Under the pieces are notes generated by a model, which made no database searches, was not told the origin of the DNA, and saw only the letters and a program-made list of their open reading frames with translations. A stretch of 64,000 nucleotides of DNA from Flectonema sp. DT1601 (taxonomy: Eukaryota; Euglenozoa; Diplonemea; Diplonemida; Diplonemidae): positions 730,053-794,052 of the forward strand of contig OZ025832.1 in NCBI GenBank assembly GCA_964019425.1, given 5' to 3'. Numbering within the stretch: the first letter of the stretch is position 1; each line of letters begins with the position of its first letter. The position numbers and the translations under genes are program-made. Shown here piece after piece: positions 11,068-22,271 of the stretch.

Positions 11068-13570
11068 ATGAATCAATCATCATTATCTCCACATGTTGTA
11101 AAGGATGGTTGTAGTCTTCCTCCTTTAATCAGTTCTGCAGCAGTTGGTGAAGTTAGAGTTAGAATTGATAAATTATTATGGAGTCTACCTAAGAGTGAAC
11201 ATCCTGTGAGATGTCGAACAACTGCGAGATGGTGGGGAAGTCCAGAGAGCCCTGAATTCAATATTTCTAACTCACTTCAAAAAACTCTCGCTACGTCAGT
11301 TGTATTCCCAGTCAAAGTTGATAAACAGAACTTTGGCAGATATCTCCGAGACTGTCATGAACAAGACTCGTTTAGGATAATAATTTCTAAAGACAGTCGA
11401 GGAAGAGAACAAATAGCTGAAGCAGAAATAGACATCAGGCCTCTGATAAAGGGAAGGACTGTAAGCGGATTCTTTGCTGCGAGAGATGATACTGGAAAGG
11501 AATTGGCAAAGTTAAAAGTTAAGATTACGATCCAATATCACAGTAAGCAGCAAGGTGACCCACCACAGCAACAACAACAACATCTACAGACACAGCATGA
11601 AGAAGGTAAGACAACGAGTGATGAACAAAATGAAATAGAAATACCGGTTCGGATACCTGTGAGTAGATCTAATACTCCTCCTGTTCCTCAAACTGTTTCA
11701 GGAAGTTATCAATCTATTCAACCACTTCAAGTATCTCCAGCAATTACAACTCCTTCTCACTCTCATCGAAGTGATGCGACGGTCTCATCAGTCGTTGCTG
11801 GTACTTCAGCAACAACTCAACCAAAGCAATTATCAACACTCGATTCTGTTATGGCAAAGGCTCTTCAACTTCAAAAGGATCTCGCAGTGTCAGCATCAAA
11901 GACTACGATTGACGCCTATGACGACGCTGTTGTTGAAACAGAAAAACAACTACAACAACTAAATGGACAGTCGTCGAGAACTACTATTCCTGACATCCCT
12001 CCACCTGTTTATGTTAATCACATCTTAGGTTCTGATTCAGAAACTGATGAGTACTACGATGAGGATGATGATGATTTCGATAGAATGATTGACATCCCTC
12101 TTCAAGTACGTCCAACAACATCATTCAATCAAAGTTATGATCCGATTAAAATAATTACTGAAAATAGTAATGACATTGTCACTGTTCCAACTGTGAAGCT
12201 TTCACAGACTGCTCCTGTTGTCCCTCAGGTGTCTCACACTCCTTTGAACAGAATTATAAACTCAACTAACGGAGAGACTAATAAGGTACTCGTTGTTATA
12301 ATTCATCAGTTGAAATTAGTACGTCAACGTGATGTGGAGGCCGCGTTGGGTTTTAAACTTCGAGTTCTCTCTTCGAAGTGTGTTCATCCGCTGGATAAAT
12401 GTTTGCCGTTCTCATCTGAAATAATTTCTGTTGAAGCTGCTCAGAATCTAAAGTATTCATTTCCTATTGAGAGATACATGTCAAGTAGTTGTGTTGTTAT
12501 TGAAGTGACTGCTTGTTGTTTAAATTATAATCTTTGTTTGGGTGTTGTCACTTTATCACCTTCTGGATGGGATGGAGTTCAGAGGTCTCATATTATTACG
12601 GATCCATTATCAAACGCTCCTTCAGCTACGATGGACTGCGAGTTGGTTGTTTGTAATCCTCCGAGTGAGACACTGAGTGAACCTCAGCCACCTCAGAAAT
12701 CAGAACCAAAACCCCAAACACCTCCAGCAAGCTTACCTATTACTGTTCAGCATCCTCCACCATCTCCTCCTGATAATTGTTTAAAGGTTTGTTGTTGTTA
12801 TTGTTATGGAATTGTGTTGTATCTGATCACAGGCTGCCTACTGAAATAAAAGTCTATTTCTTTAGTACAATTGTATAAAAATAAAATAACAAAAACAGAT
12901 GCGAACGGTAGAAATTGTACACACGTACCATGGATCTGAACCTCTACCAGAGAAGGGGAGGGTAGTGGTAGAACCACAACGTTCTGATGTTATTAAACAA
13001 AATAATGAAAGTAGCCATGGAGAACAGATAACAGTAAACGTGATTAGAGCTTCGGACCTTCCTTTGTTGGAAACAGATTGCGGAGCAGCAGCTCCGAAAT
13101 GTTTTGTTGCGATCAACTCTTCAAAAACATCAGTCTGTCACTCTTGTGATCCTAATTGGTATGAAGATATAAGAGCAGTGGTGTTGGGTGATGTGATTGT
13201 TGTTCAGTTGTTTGATTGTACTGATGCTATCTCTCCTCCACAACTACTTGCGACATGTAAAGTTATAAAAAGACCAGGTAATCAAACTTGTGAATTGATA
13301 GCACCGATAGGATCAACCATCACGAATGAAGAGTCACATGGACGTCTTGTAATAGGCCTTCTTGACATCTCTATTCAGTGTGCTGAGTCTAGAAGACCTG
13401 AACCAAGGCAGTTACCACGTCTTGTAAGAGGATATCAGAGTAGTAGTAATGAAGTGGTTTCGTACTCACCGCCACAGATTGATGTTCACTCATTGCAATC
13501 AATTCATCAAAGTTTAGATTCCTTAAATAATGATCTCAATAATAAATTAAATAGTTTTCAGTTTGAATGA
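11068..13570 (+). CDS. C2CD3-like centriole/basal body protein (two exons)
   Basis: The coding sequence joins 11068-12786 and 12899-13570 (796 residues). Residues 28-150 match the N-terminal C2 domain of C2CD3: the pattern VRVRIDKLLW, then TTARWWG, then EIDIRPL and a GFFAARDDTGKELAKLKV segment is characteristic. A Q/P/T-rich linker follows. A second C2-like region lies at about 410-510, and a third, EQITVNVIRASDLPL onward, is encoded by exon 2. C2CD3 acts at the distal end of centrioles and basal bodies and is needed for distal appendages and cilium assembly, so a flagellum is implied. The animal protein is far longer and has more C2 domains. The upstream neighbour ends 176 bases before, on the same strand. 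Confidence 0.75.
12787..12898 (+). other. Spliceosomal intron, 112 nt
   Basis: It starts GTTTGT and ends AAATAACAAAAACAG. Removing it keeps the frame (exon 1 is exactly 573 codons) and joins two parts of the C2CD3-like protein; the frame read through the intron meets a stop at 12847. The 3' end is A-rich with no pyrimidine tract, like the other cis introns in this window. Confidence 0.85.
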
Positions 13571-13806
13571 AGCTATGCGGCTGGGTTATTGTCTCCAGTT
13601 ATCAGGTTTTTTTCCCCCATCCTTCCCATCTGCAATCCACTGCCGTCGGGAATTAGAAATCTTCCCATTAGTTAGTAAGTTAGATTCAAATGAAATTACA
13701 GACCACTGCATGTCTTTAGAAATTTGGTTTTTAAAAAAGTTATGATTTTTTTCATTCATTCTCATCAAACAGGTTACACACTTTTATTTTTTTTTTTTTA
13801 TTTTTT

Positions 13807-15022
13807 ATGTTTCATAAATTAATTTTATTATTATGTTCGATAGTCGTAAGCAGAGCTAATCCTCTGGAGTGGAATATCGAAATAGTTGATTCGGGTCAGA
13901 AATACTACGAAATGTATACAAGGGAAATGTCTCATGCCTCAGCCTCTGTAACTCTAACTGCTGAAGGTAATGAGGTAACAGGACCTGATGGATCTTTGTA
14001 TCTCTCTCTCTCTAATAGAATAGGTATCAAACGAGGAGGATTAATAAAGGTTCGTTACTCTGCTTTGTTTGGAAGAACTGATGCAAAGCTGTACGCCTCT
14101 GCGGTGTGTAAGACGAGTGATGGAAGTTCTTGTGGGTCACACATAGTGTCACTCAAATCAGATATTCATAATTACCTTTCGTGGATTTCTCGTACTGTTA
14201 ATGTCCATTCAAACTATTCTCACGTTGAATGGGAATTGTTATATAAAAAAGACGACGCCTTTAATGATGAATTGTCAGTAACTGTGTCAGCATCGGAAAG
14301 CAATTGCAGAACAGATAAAGGAACTTGTGATTCTCTTTGTTTTGTTGAGTTTTGTGTTGTTAAACATCAACTCGAAGTAGTCTCTTGCCAATGTCACAGA
14401 GATACAAATGAGAATCCACCAAGTAAAGAAGACTACACGGTAACTGGGAGGATAGTTACTGCGGCTGTTGTTATATTTTGCGTCTGCTTGGTATCAGTTT
14501 GTTCTGCTTACTATTGGCGTCATGTTCGTCGGTTGAATGAAATAGAAACTCACGCTGAGAATCGATCTGATTCTATACCACCTGAACATACTCCTCAGTT
14601 CTATCAAACTCAAGAAGAAGCTGGAGCTGCTGCTGACTCTCTTATTCTTCACTTTCCAGCTTGCAATTCTAATGATACGAAGTCGTGTTGTGTTTGTTTA
14701 GAATCAAGTGACGATACTTCACCAGACAGTACTCTCAGTAACGATTGGATAACAACTCCTTGTAGTCACTCAATGCATAAAGATTGTTTACGGCTTTGGT
14801 TGGTTCAACGTTTAGTTAAAATGCAACACATGTCATGTCCAGTCTGCCGAACTGTCGTATGTTTTTAGTATTTCTGTTTTATATTCAAAAAGTAGGGAAG
14901 GCTTAACAAAATAAACAAAAAAAAAAAAAAAACAGTTATGCGATGCCATTAACAACAGTCAAGATAATATCGAAATACCTTCAGACGCGAATAGTAATAA
15001 CGGTGGTCAGTCTGCTGTCTAA
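13807..15022 (+). CDS. Membrane-anchored RING-H2 E3 ligase-like protein (two exons)
   Basis: The coding sequence joins 13807-14856 and 14936-15022 (378 residues). A signal peptide (about 1-18, ending near VSRA) and a single transmembrane helix (about 216-238) enclose a lumenal or extracellular domain of about 200 residues with paired cysteines and no recognised fold. The cytosolic side carries a C3H2C3 RING-H2: Cys294-x2-Cys297, CSHSMHKDC and CPVC. Such proteins recruit E2 enzymes to ubiquitinate membrane or secretory-pathway targets. Read without splicing, the frame stops right after the RING, inside an intron that begins GTATGT. Splicing adds a 28-residue hydrophilic, Asn-rich tail. An acceptor-like CATCAAACAG lies about 35 bases before the start codon. 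Confidence 0.8.
14857..14935 (+). other. Spliceosomal intron, 79 nt
   Basis: It starts GTATGTTTTTAG and ends in a long A run closing with AACAG. It lies in phase 0 directly after the CPVCRTV of the RING finger. The stop codon of the unspliced frame is inside the intron, and the second exon gives 28 more codons before TAA. Confidence 0.75.
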
Positions 15023-15390
15023 TTTGAGATAAACGAGTGGTGTTCACATTTTTTTTATTTTTTATATTTTTTTTTACAGAATTTATCTCTCCTATTTAAA
15101 AAGAGAGTTCTGGATTACAAGCAATCGGCAAAAGAAGACTTTCGGCTCTGACTTTAATTAAGAAGCCTCTCCTCGTCTCTCCTCGTCAATTATTATACTA
15201 GTGTGTCTTGTGTTGTTATTTTTCGTTTTTTTTTTGTTTTGTTTTTTATTTGGGAAAACCTCTAATCCGAACATAAAAGTTTCCGAAACCGCCAACTCTA
15301 TACAAAAAAAGTGCCTTGCGACCTGTGGTTTTAAAAATCCACCACCCGGGAATTGAACTTGCCGAATTTAAGTCTTCTTTTTTTTTTTTG

Positions 15391-15492
15391 TACCTACAAA
15401 CCGATTGTTTCCGTAGAAAGAGAATTGTCCGCGGCGTATCTAACCTATTCCTTTATTAGGATTTTGAACCTGGTTGCGCACAAACAAAATAA
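15391..15492. repeat. Dispersed repeat family A, copy 2
   Basis: This matches 1614-1712 over about 100 bp, starting directly after a poly(T) run and ending in GCGCACAAACAAA. Differences are scattered substitutions and short indels. Confidence 0.75.
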
Positions 15493-16474
15493 AAGTGTGA
15501 GTGAGTAAGAGTGAAGTTTGCCGATTCTTTTTTTTTTTTTATTCTTTTTAACGTGGAATTAAAAGGGGGGAAAAAATCTTACTCTGCTTCCTCTATCCAG
15601 TAGAAACTAAAACGATCATCATACCCCAGCAAGAACGACGACTTGGAATTGAGTTCTCAGCAACGTATGTTGGTGTTAAGGTGCCCAGACGGGTGCCCAG
15701 TCACGCTCGAATAAAATATTCTTTTCCAGCTGTTGTTTCATTTTTGGAGTGTTTTCTGATATTATGGTTTTTTTATTTAAGGCTTTTTGTGTGTTTTAGC
15801 AAACGATTTTTAGATTTACCTTTTATTTTTTGGTAAGAAGTGAACGCCTATCGTTTTCTCTTAAGTTTTTTTTTTTTTTTTTTTCTTTGATAACTAACGA
15901 GTATCTGTTTTTGTTGGCAATGTTACAGACAGCGGATGCGCTTTTTCTCTGAATAACGTTCTCTCCTCTGGTTTTCAATCGTGACGAACCTGAATAACTG
16001 AAGGGAATATACTATTTTAATCTATTACTCGTTTTGTATTAACTACATCGCTCTTTCACACGGTTCGTATCTCTCTCTGTTTATTACATCGGTGTTGTGA
16101 ATTGTTAGCTCACCGTTCTTTGTCTTTGTTATTATTTCCTTTCATTTAGCTAACTAATATCTTACGAGCTCCGATGGGCTTTAAGAAATCAATTATTTGG
16201 CATTATCAGCCATCTCTAACACTGTCTGCTCGAGTGGGCGGTGGGTTTTGGTAGTCATTTGTTCCAGGTTATTCTACGTCTTATCGACGGTTGCTGGTAG
16301 CGACATAACTGTTACCCCGTGAGGTTTCCTGGCTTTTGGCTCGTAGGCTTCGTAAATAAATAGCTTGGTGATGATTTTGTTGCGCGTTCACTGATATTTA
16401 TATAAGGGGACTGTGTTAAATGGTAAAAGAAATAACCATGTTGACGTGGTTCCCTTGGCTGAGAAGGGCAAACG

Positions 16475-16968
16475 TGATGAGTAGGACAGGCCTGACACCG
16501 CAGTGTCCCCCTTGCTTTCTTCACTGAAGAGGGCTGGGTAAGGGGAATGGTCCGAAGAAAGATTGTTTAATCTTAGCCCGAAACCAACCATTATTCGAAC
16601 TTTTGCATTTGATTAAATTTTCCCGCCCTCTCCCCTTCTTTTGACTGATAACCATTAATAGTAACTTACTGATGAAGGTCTAACAGGGACATGGGATTGA
16701 CAACTATGTATTCTACAGTGTTTTATGAAACAACAGAACAATTGTTGTTTTTTATTTAGTTTTTTATATTTTGATTTGAGATTCCCTCATATAACTATTT
16801 CAAAAGGTACTTTTATGTTTCTAATTAGAGTACTAATGTTTTTATTTATTATTTTATTTTATTTTTTTTGATTTCATTTATCTTTTGTTTGTTAAAATCC
16901 AACGATACTACTCTGACAGTATAGTTAAGACAAACTGAATGAATAGGACAGGCCTGACACCGCAGTGT
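16475..16968. repeat. Two copies of a 31-bp repeat (family C)
   Basis: GATGAGTAGGACAGG followed by CCTGACACCGCAGTGT occurs at 16475-16505 and, with one A/G change and a shifted left end, at 16938-16968. The second copy runs into a poly(T) tract and then a partial copy of repeat family B, which suggests composite, mosaic repeats. Confidence 0.7.
16552..16668. repeat. Dispersed repeat family B, copy 2
   Basis: This is collinear with 7322-7434: CGAAGAAAGATT, then AACCAACCATTATT, TTTTGCATTTGATT and GACTGATAACCATTAATA in the same order, with different T/C-rich spacers. Confidence 0.65.
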
Positions 16969-18333
16969 TTTTTTTTTGATTGACTGATAATTATTAATAC
17001 TAACTATTGGGTTATGATGTGGATGAGTACTACCTGAATATTAAGTTCGGTGCGTGAGTCTTTCTGCTTTGCTTATGTAGAAACTAGTGTTTGTAAAAGG
17101 TACAGTTAATGTGTGCAGTTAAACCTTTTGAATGAACCGGTTATTAAATATCTTTTTGTTAACATTTACTTTTTTTTTTTTTGTAAAATTTTTTTTTATA
17201 AGGATTGCCAATTAGGTAAACACGAAAAAAAAAAAAAAAAAAATAAAAAACCTCTCTCCTATCCCGAAGTTTCTGTTTAAAAAAAAAAAATAATCTATCA
17301 ATTTTTTTTCTCTCAAACGTTTTATTTTATTTATTTATTTTTTCTCATTAATATTTCCTTCCCTTGAAAACAAGTAGCCCTTTTTATGAAAAGTGTCTGT
17401 TGGGAACGTTGTTATCCCAACACACTGTACGTGATTAGCTGGTTATTAGAGGGGGACAAAGGGAAATTCTTGTTCTGTCTCTTACACTGTCTGCTTGATG
17501 CGGTGAGTCTGGGTACAGAAGATTGGGTTCCCTGACTTCGATAAATTAAAACAACTTCTAATTTAGATGTAATCGACTTAGTTGAATCAAATTATTTATT
17601 TTTTTTATTTGAAGGAATTATTTTCAATCATTAAAGATTGGAAGTAGTACGGGTTTTTCAGATACTTTTAAAAAACTCCTTTTTTTTTTTTTTTTTTTTT
17701 TTTTTTTGTTAGTAGTAATTGTGAGTTCAATATGTGGGTCCGAAATTTCTTCTGGCAATCTTACTTCACAGCGACTTACTTAGTACTGCAGTACTCTTTA
17801 TATCTGATCTCTGGCTTTAACAACCTCCTACAGCGAAGTGGGTCTTATGGTTAATCCACGTCTCAGTTATGGTGCCGAATGACCCCGTGCTTCTCCAGAG
17901 GTTTGCCTACGATAAATAAATATTTTTATTAACCTTTTTTTGGTTATTCCTCTCAATCTGATCCTTTTGGTTTTTTTTTCGGTTTTTTTTTTTTTTTTTT
18001 GCTTCTCTCTCGTGCTTTCAAAAAAGTACTTGTTGTATTCTGAATTTTAACATTACAAGTCTTGTAGGTAGCCCTGCTTCAAGAGAAAGCGACTATGAAT
18101 TTCTTTACGGATTTTGTTGTGTGTAAAATCGCTGTTGGAGTTCCGTCAGTTTTTTTAGTAAATAAAAAAAAGTATTTGTTTTTAGAGGAAGACAATAACA
18201 CAGTTAACCCATCAGCCCAATTCATTATTCACATAATCACCCTATGTGATAGGCGACAAGGGTAGTATTAATTATAAAGTATACGGCCCTCTAATTGATT
18301 TGTTGTAATTTATACTTCTCAAAAAACCAGGTG

Positions 18334-20509
18334 ATGTCACCCCCAAATAATAAAGAAGATAAGAATGAAGATGAGCCTCCGTCAATAAGGCTGCAAGAAT
18401 CTCAAATTGATGATATGGTTTCTAGGTTGTACACTCCTGAAGTGCTACTCAGTAGAACGTTAGCTGAGAGAAAACAAAAGATTGATGTTGCTAACAATTG
18501 TTACACTGCGGCAAGAGATCCACATCTTCAGAATTATTGGTTTAGAAAGTCAGGAACAAACAAACGAACTCACTCAGGCGGGAGGAGGAGACTACCTCCA
18601 ATAGGAGTTTACATAAAAGATCAAGCAGATGCTTCACCAGCTACAAGCAACACTATTACTGTGTCGGACTTGAGTACTCCAGCATCACCTCAAAAATCAT
18701 GTAGTCCCACAACGAGTTTATCTCTTTCAACTTCTCTCAACCCAAGTGCTGCAAATCAGCAACCAAATCCTTCAATAAAATTAAAAGATTTAACAGCCAT
18801 CAGTATCTTAATAAGACCTCCCATAAAGTTCAGATCTATGGTACACAGACTACAGTTTAATATGTCCGGATATAATTTAAAATGGGTGCTGTCTCCTTCT
18901 GCATTCGATGTTGATGAGGTTAATTTATTAACCCTGTTGACAATTCCTCGGTCGCTTGAAGAAATGGAAAGTTGGGAAAAATTGCAGGGAATAGGAATTG
19001 TTGCAGCAAATAAACTGTCTCACGCTATCAAAGCGGATTGTCGGAATATTGATGAAGTAGAAGTTGTAAAAGACGATGCTTCAGAAGCACAGAAGAGAGA
19101 ACACCGACCTCCATCACGAGCGATCATTACCAGCCCAAGATCTGCTCTTTGCTGTTTGCGGTCAGGTATCAGTCCAGCACAGTTGTTACCAAAATCAGTT
19201 GATTTCTTTAAGAAAGAAGTTGATCTTCAAGGAGCGCCTAACCACGCATCTGAACGAAGATATCGCCACTTTGAAAAAGAACGGCTTCAGTCATTGCGAC
19301 AATTACAAAAGATGTACGAATCGATAAAAGAAACACTCGACTTACAAACATTCATTACTTTGATAAGACGATTCAATCCTGAGAATGACGTTGGTTCTGT
19401 TGATCTGGATGAAGGTACTATTCAGCTACTTAGAACAATGAGTAATCAACCACCACTAGCAAGAGTCATAGCTGAAAAACTTTTTAAGAAACTTGATTCG
19501 AGAAATACCGGAATGATTCAAACAACTCATCTTTTACAAACTGTAAAACAACATCCTCAGTTCAGAAGTATTTTATTACGACGAGAGGATCAGTTAAAAA
19601 GTTTACCAGAGAGGATAACTCTCGATGATTTGGTCAATTTAATTCAACCGACTCAGTTCGATTCCGTCTCAAACCCAGCCAGTGAGGGTGTTTCCCCTGT
19701 ATCAACACAGCAAGAAACTCAAATAGCTGTTCAGAAGCCGCAATCTGTTGTTTCTAAAGATGTTATAACAAAGGAAGAAAAAATGAAAGAGAAATGTAAA
19801 GCAAACCTCGAACGGGCAAAAGAGAAGCTTCAAGTATGTCACCAACAACAGTATTCGTTCTTTCCTCTATAGAGAAGACACCGCGCACATCATCACCAAC
19901 AGGGACACTTAATAAGAACTCTATTACTGAAGCGCAAGAAACGACAAGACTGGGAACAACGACAAGAAAAGGTATGCAATGCGATGGTACTGTTGTTTTT
20001 TTAGCGTTCTTGAAAAGTTGCGCCTCCTCAACAAAATAACAACCAAACAGATGGTCAGTCACATCAGTAGATATTCAGAAGAAAAAAATAGATTGCAATT
20101 AAACAGACAAATGGCTGCGAAACTTCGAGCGGACGCATGCAAGGGTGTCCTTGAAGATAGCAGAGCCTTGGCAGAATCGAGAAGGAGGGAATTAGTTGAA
20201 AAACAACGGCTTGCAGACACTCGAAGAGATGAAGTACAGAGACAACGAAAGTATACCAGAGAAATAAGTCGGGAAGAAACTAATCTTCGGATAAAGACGA
20301 AGAGAGAGGGAATTCATCGACAACAAAATGTCAACGAGTGGTCTAAACTTTGCATCCTCGACAACATTTGGAGAAGACATGGCAGGATAACTGGAACTGA
20401 AGAGAATATGAAAAATGTCATCTGCGAAGCGAAGTTTGCCCGGGAAGAGATGCTCCGAGAGAATGAAGCTGTTACAAAACTACTGCAGAATCAAATTAAT
20501 AGATTTTAG
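18334..20509 (+). CDS. Coiled-coil protein with EF-hand-like segment, three exons; possible axonemal protein
   Basis: The coding sequence joins 18334-19833, 19903-19971 and 20051-20509 (675 residues). The start is the first ATG after an AAAAACCAG acceptor-like site. The N-terminus has a basic, charged segment ending in LSRTLAERKQK, followed by a Ser/Thr/Pro-rich linker. The middle is helical and includes LFKKLDSRNTGMIQTTHLL, which looks like a degenerate EF-hand. Exons 2-3 are a long, highly charged coiled coil rich in Arg, Gln, Glu and Lys. No family is recognised. The pattern resembles flagellar proteins of protists, but that is inference only. The middle exon is just 69 nt, so a predictor that ignores short exons would miss it. 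Confidence 0.7.
19834..19902 (+). other. Spliceosomal intron, 69 nt
   Basis: It starts GTATGT and ends CATCACCAACAG. Exon 1 is exactly 500 codons, and the following 23 codons continue the same charged coiled coil. An alternative acceptor at TCTATAG (19872) is less like the other introns of this window. Confidence 0.7.
19972..20050 (+). other. Spliceosomal intron, 79 nt
   Basis: It starts GTATGC and ends AATAACAACCAAACAG. It is phase 0 and joins the short middle exon to the final exon. The A-rich 3' end matches the other cis introns. Confidence 0.8.
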
Positions 20510-22271
20510 ACTGGGTTCGCGTTATCAAAGACTTCTGTTCGTAAGAAAACAACAATAAACTTCCTACCTGAGGTGTAATATTTGCAAGTTTTGCAAATTT
20601 CCATTGCTGACACCTCTTCTTAAAGTGATATTGGTATTATCGTTTGTTGCTAAGCTACTGCTGTATCAGTGAAGAGTTTTGTTTTCCTTTCTTAGATATT
20701 ATTTGCTGTTTACACGGCCTGCAACGGTTTTTTTTTTTTTTTTTTTTTTTGAACCATTAAGGCTGCGTGGTGAATTAGTGGTTAATTAAAAAGATTTATT
20801 TTCGCCGAGGGGGAAAACTGGCTAACACCTCCCAGGGTGGTGTGTTTCTCGACAAACTTTGGGTGGGACGGCGTCGTTCGCTGTATTTTCATTTGCGAAA
20901 TTTACTAATAATCCGTATTTTACCACCTGACAAGAAGCTTTGCAAGTTTGGCGTTCATTCTGCATCGGAGTCGTCATCTGACAGCAACACAGTAAAGGTG
21001 CCAAAGTGGGCAAGAGAAACATGATGCTCACCAAAGGGGAGAGTATTGAAAAATTGCACATCCTTTGTGACCGATGCCGTGCTGTGACTGAAGTAATAAG
21101 ATTATTCGGTCCTTCCTTCACTTCTGCTTGCCTCAGTCGTCCTTGTTTGTAACTGAGGCTCATTAAAATATTAAATCCAACAGTTGAAAGATCAGTTGAC
21201 TATTTACTGATAATATTCGTCTCCGCTTGTTTGTTATCTCTGATTACACCAGAAAGTATTTCAGTTCACTAACTTCTAGTGACTTCAGAGACGTCTTTTT
21301 ATCAATTGAGTAGGCAAGACGTACGTCGAATAATCAATATTAGCACACGATCAGTGAAAATGACTCATTTCATTCAAGTCGTTCACACTCTGGGTGGGTC
21401 CTCTCCATTTCTTTCTGGGGTCACTAAGAGGAAGACCACTGCATCCACAACAACATTAAAATTAATGAGGCTGAAGGAGACTGACTGACTTCTACACCAA
21501 TACTGATAATAGATTAAGCATCTCTATTAAAATAGTACCACTTTCTCTGTTGGCTCCTTTTTCCAAAAAAAAGTCAAAAAAAAAATTTACCGCCGTCCTT
21601 AATTAATGGTCATACGATTTCAGTTATTCTGTTGGTCATTCGGTTTTTATTTCTTTTTAAACAAGAAAACACGAAAGAAGTAATCTTTTTTTAAAACCCT
21701 AGAAAATAACAACAAAAAGAGTGGAACACTCAAAAAAAAAAAAAAAAAAAAAAAAAAACACCTATTGTTGTGTTTGTTGTCAAGCTTTTGGTGCAAACCC
21801 CCTTCGGTCAGCTGTCTAATTCTTACGGCTCATCATAACTTAGAAAGGGAGACTACAAGGGAATCCATTTTGTCTCTGAAAAATAAAATAAAACTAAAAA
21901 AAAACTAACTGGGAATTTTATCGTTTTCACGATGATCTTTACACTTACACTCGTCTATGTCATTTTATTCAAAAAAAAAAAAATTTCTTTTTTGCTGATT
22001 AAGATATCGTTAATTGTGATGGTTAGTAAGCGCTCCCTGCCTTTAACTTCTACTTCCTGTACAGTACAATGCAAATAATGTAACCTTCCTTGTTTCGCCA
22101 GTGATGGTCTGAATGTTTCACTTATTAGCAGGTTGTTTTCTGAGGTTCACTGGGAGATATTTTTAGTCCCCGTCAATATTTCATCATTCTGTTACCGTAA
22201 GGTCGCAGAGCATATACCAATTCTTCACCACAGACATAATCTGTTGAGAATTATAACTATTACCGGCTAAC
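20510..22271. other. Intergenic region of 1.8 kb
   Basis: No gene is supported. Long homopolymers occur (T about 20727-20750, A about 21731-21758). Segment 20780-21170 is less AT-rich than its surroundings and has short open frames on both strands, but no recognisable product. An acceptor-like TTCACCACAG lies at about 22223-22232, upstream of the leucine-rich-repeat gene. Confidence 0.4.

Larger units (their letters stand above)
15023..18333. other. 3.3-kb intergenic region
   Basis: No gene was found. It holds copy 2 of repeat family A (15391-15492), copy 2 of family B (16552-16668), two copies of a third repeat containing GGACAGGCCTGACACCGCAGTGT (about 16475-16505 and 16938-16968), one copy of a repeat containing TGTTTTATG (16718-16750), and long T runs, for example about 17679-17707. 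Confidence 0.5.

Noticed and set aside
15330-15365. CCCGGGAATTGAACTTGCC, resembling a minus-strand tRNA T-arm
   Set aside because: The T-stem does not pair, and no acceptor or anticodon arm could be folded around it.
19834-19872. Alternative 39-nt intron ending at TCTATAG
   Set aside because: It is shorter than any other intron here and lacks the A-rich CAG end; the 69-nt version fits frame and motif better.
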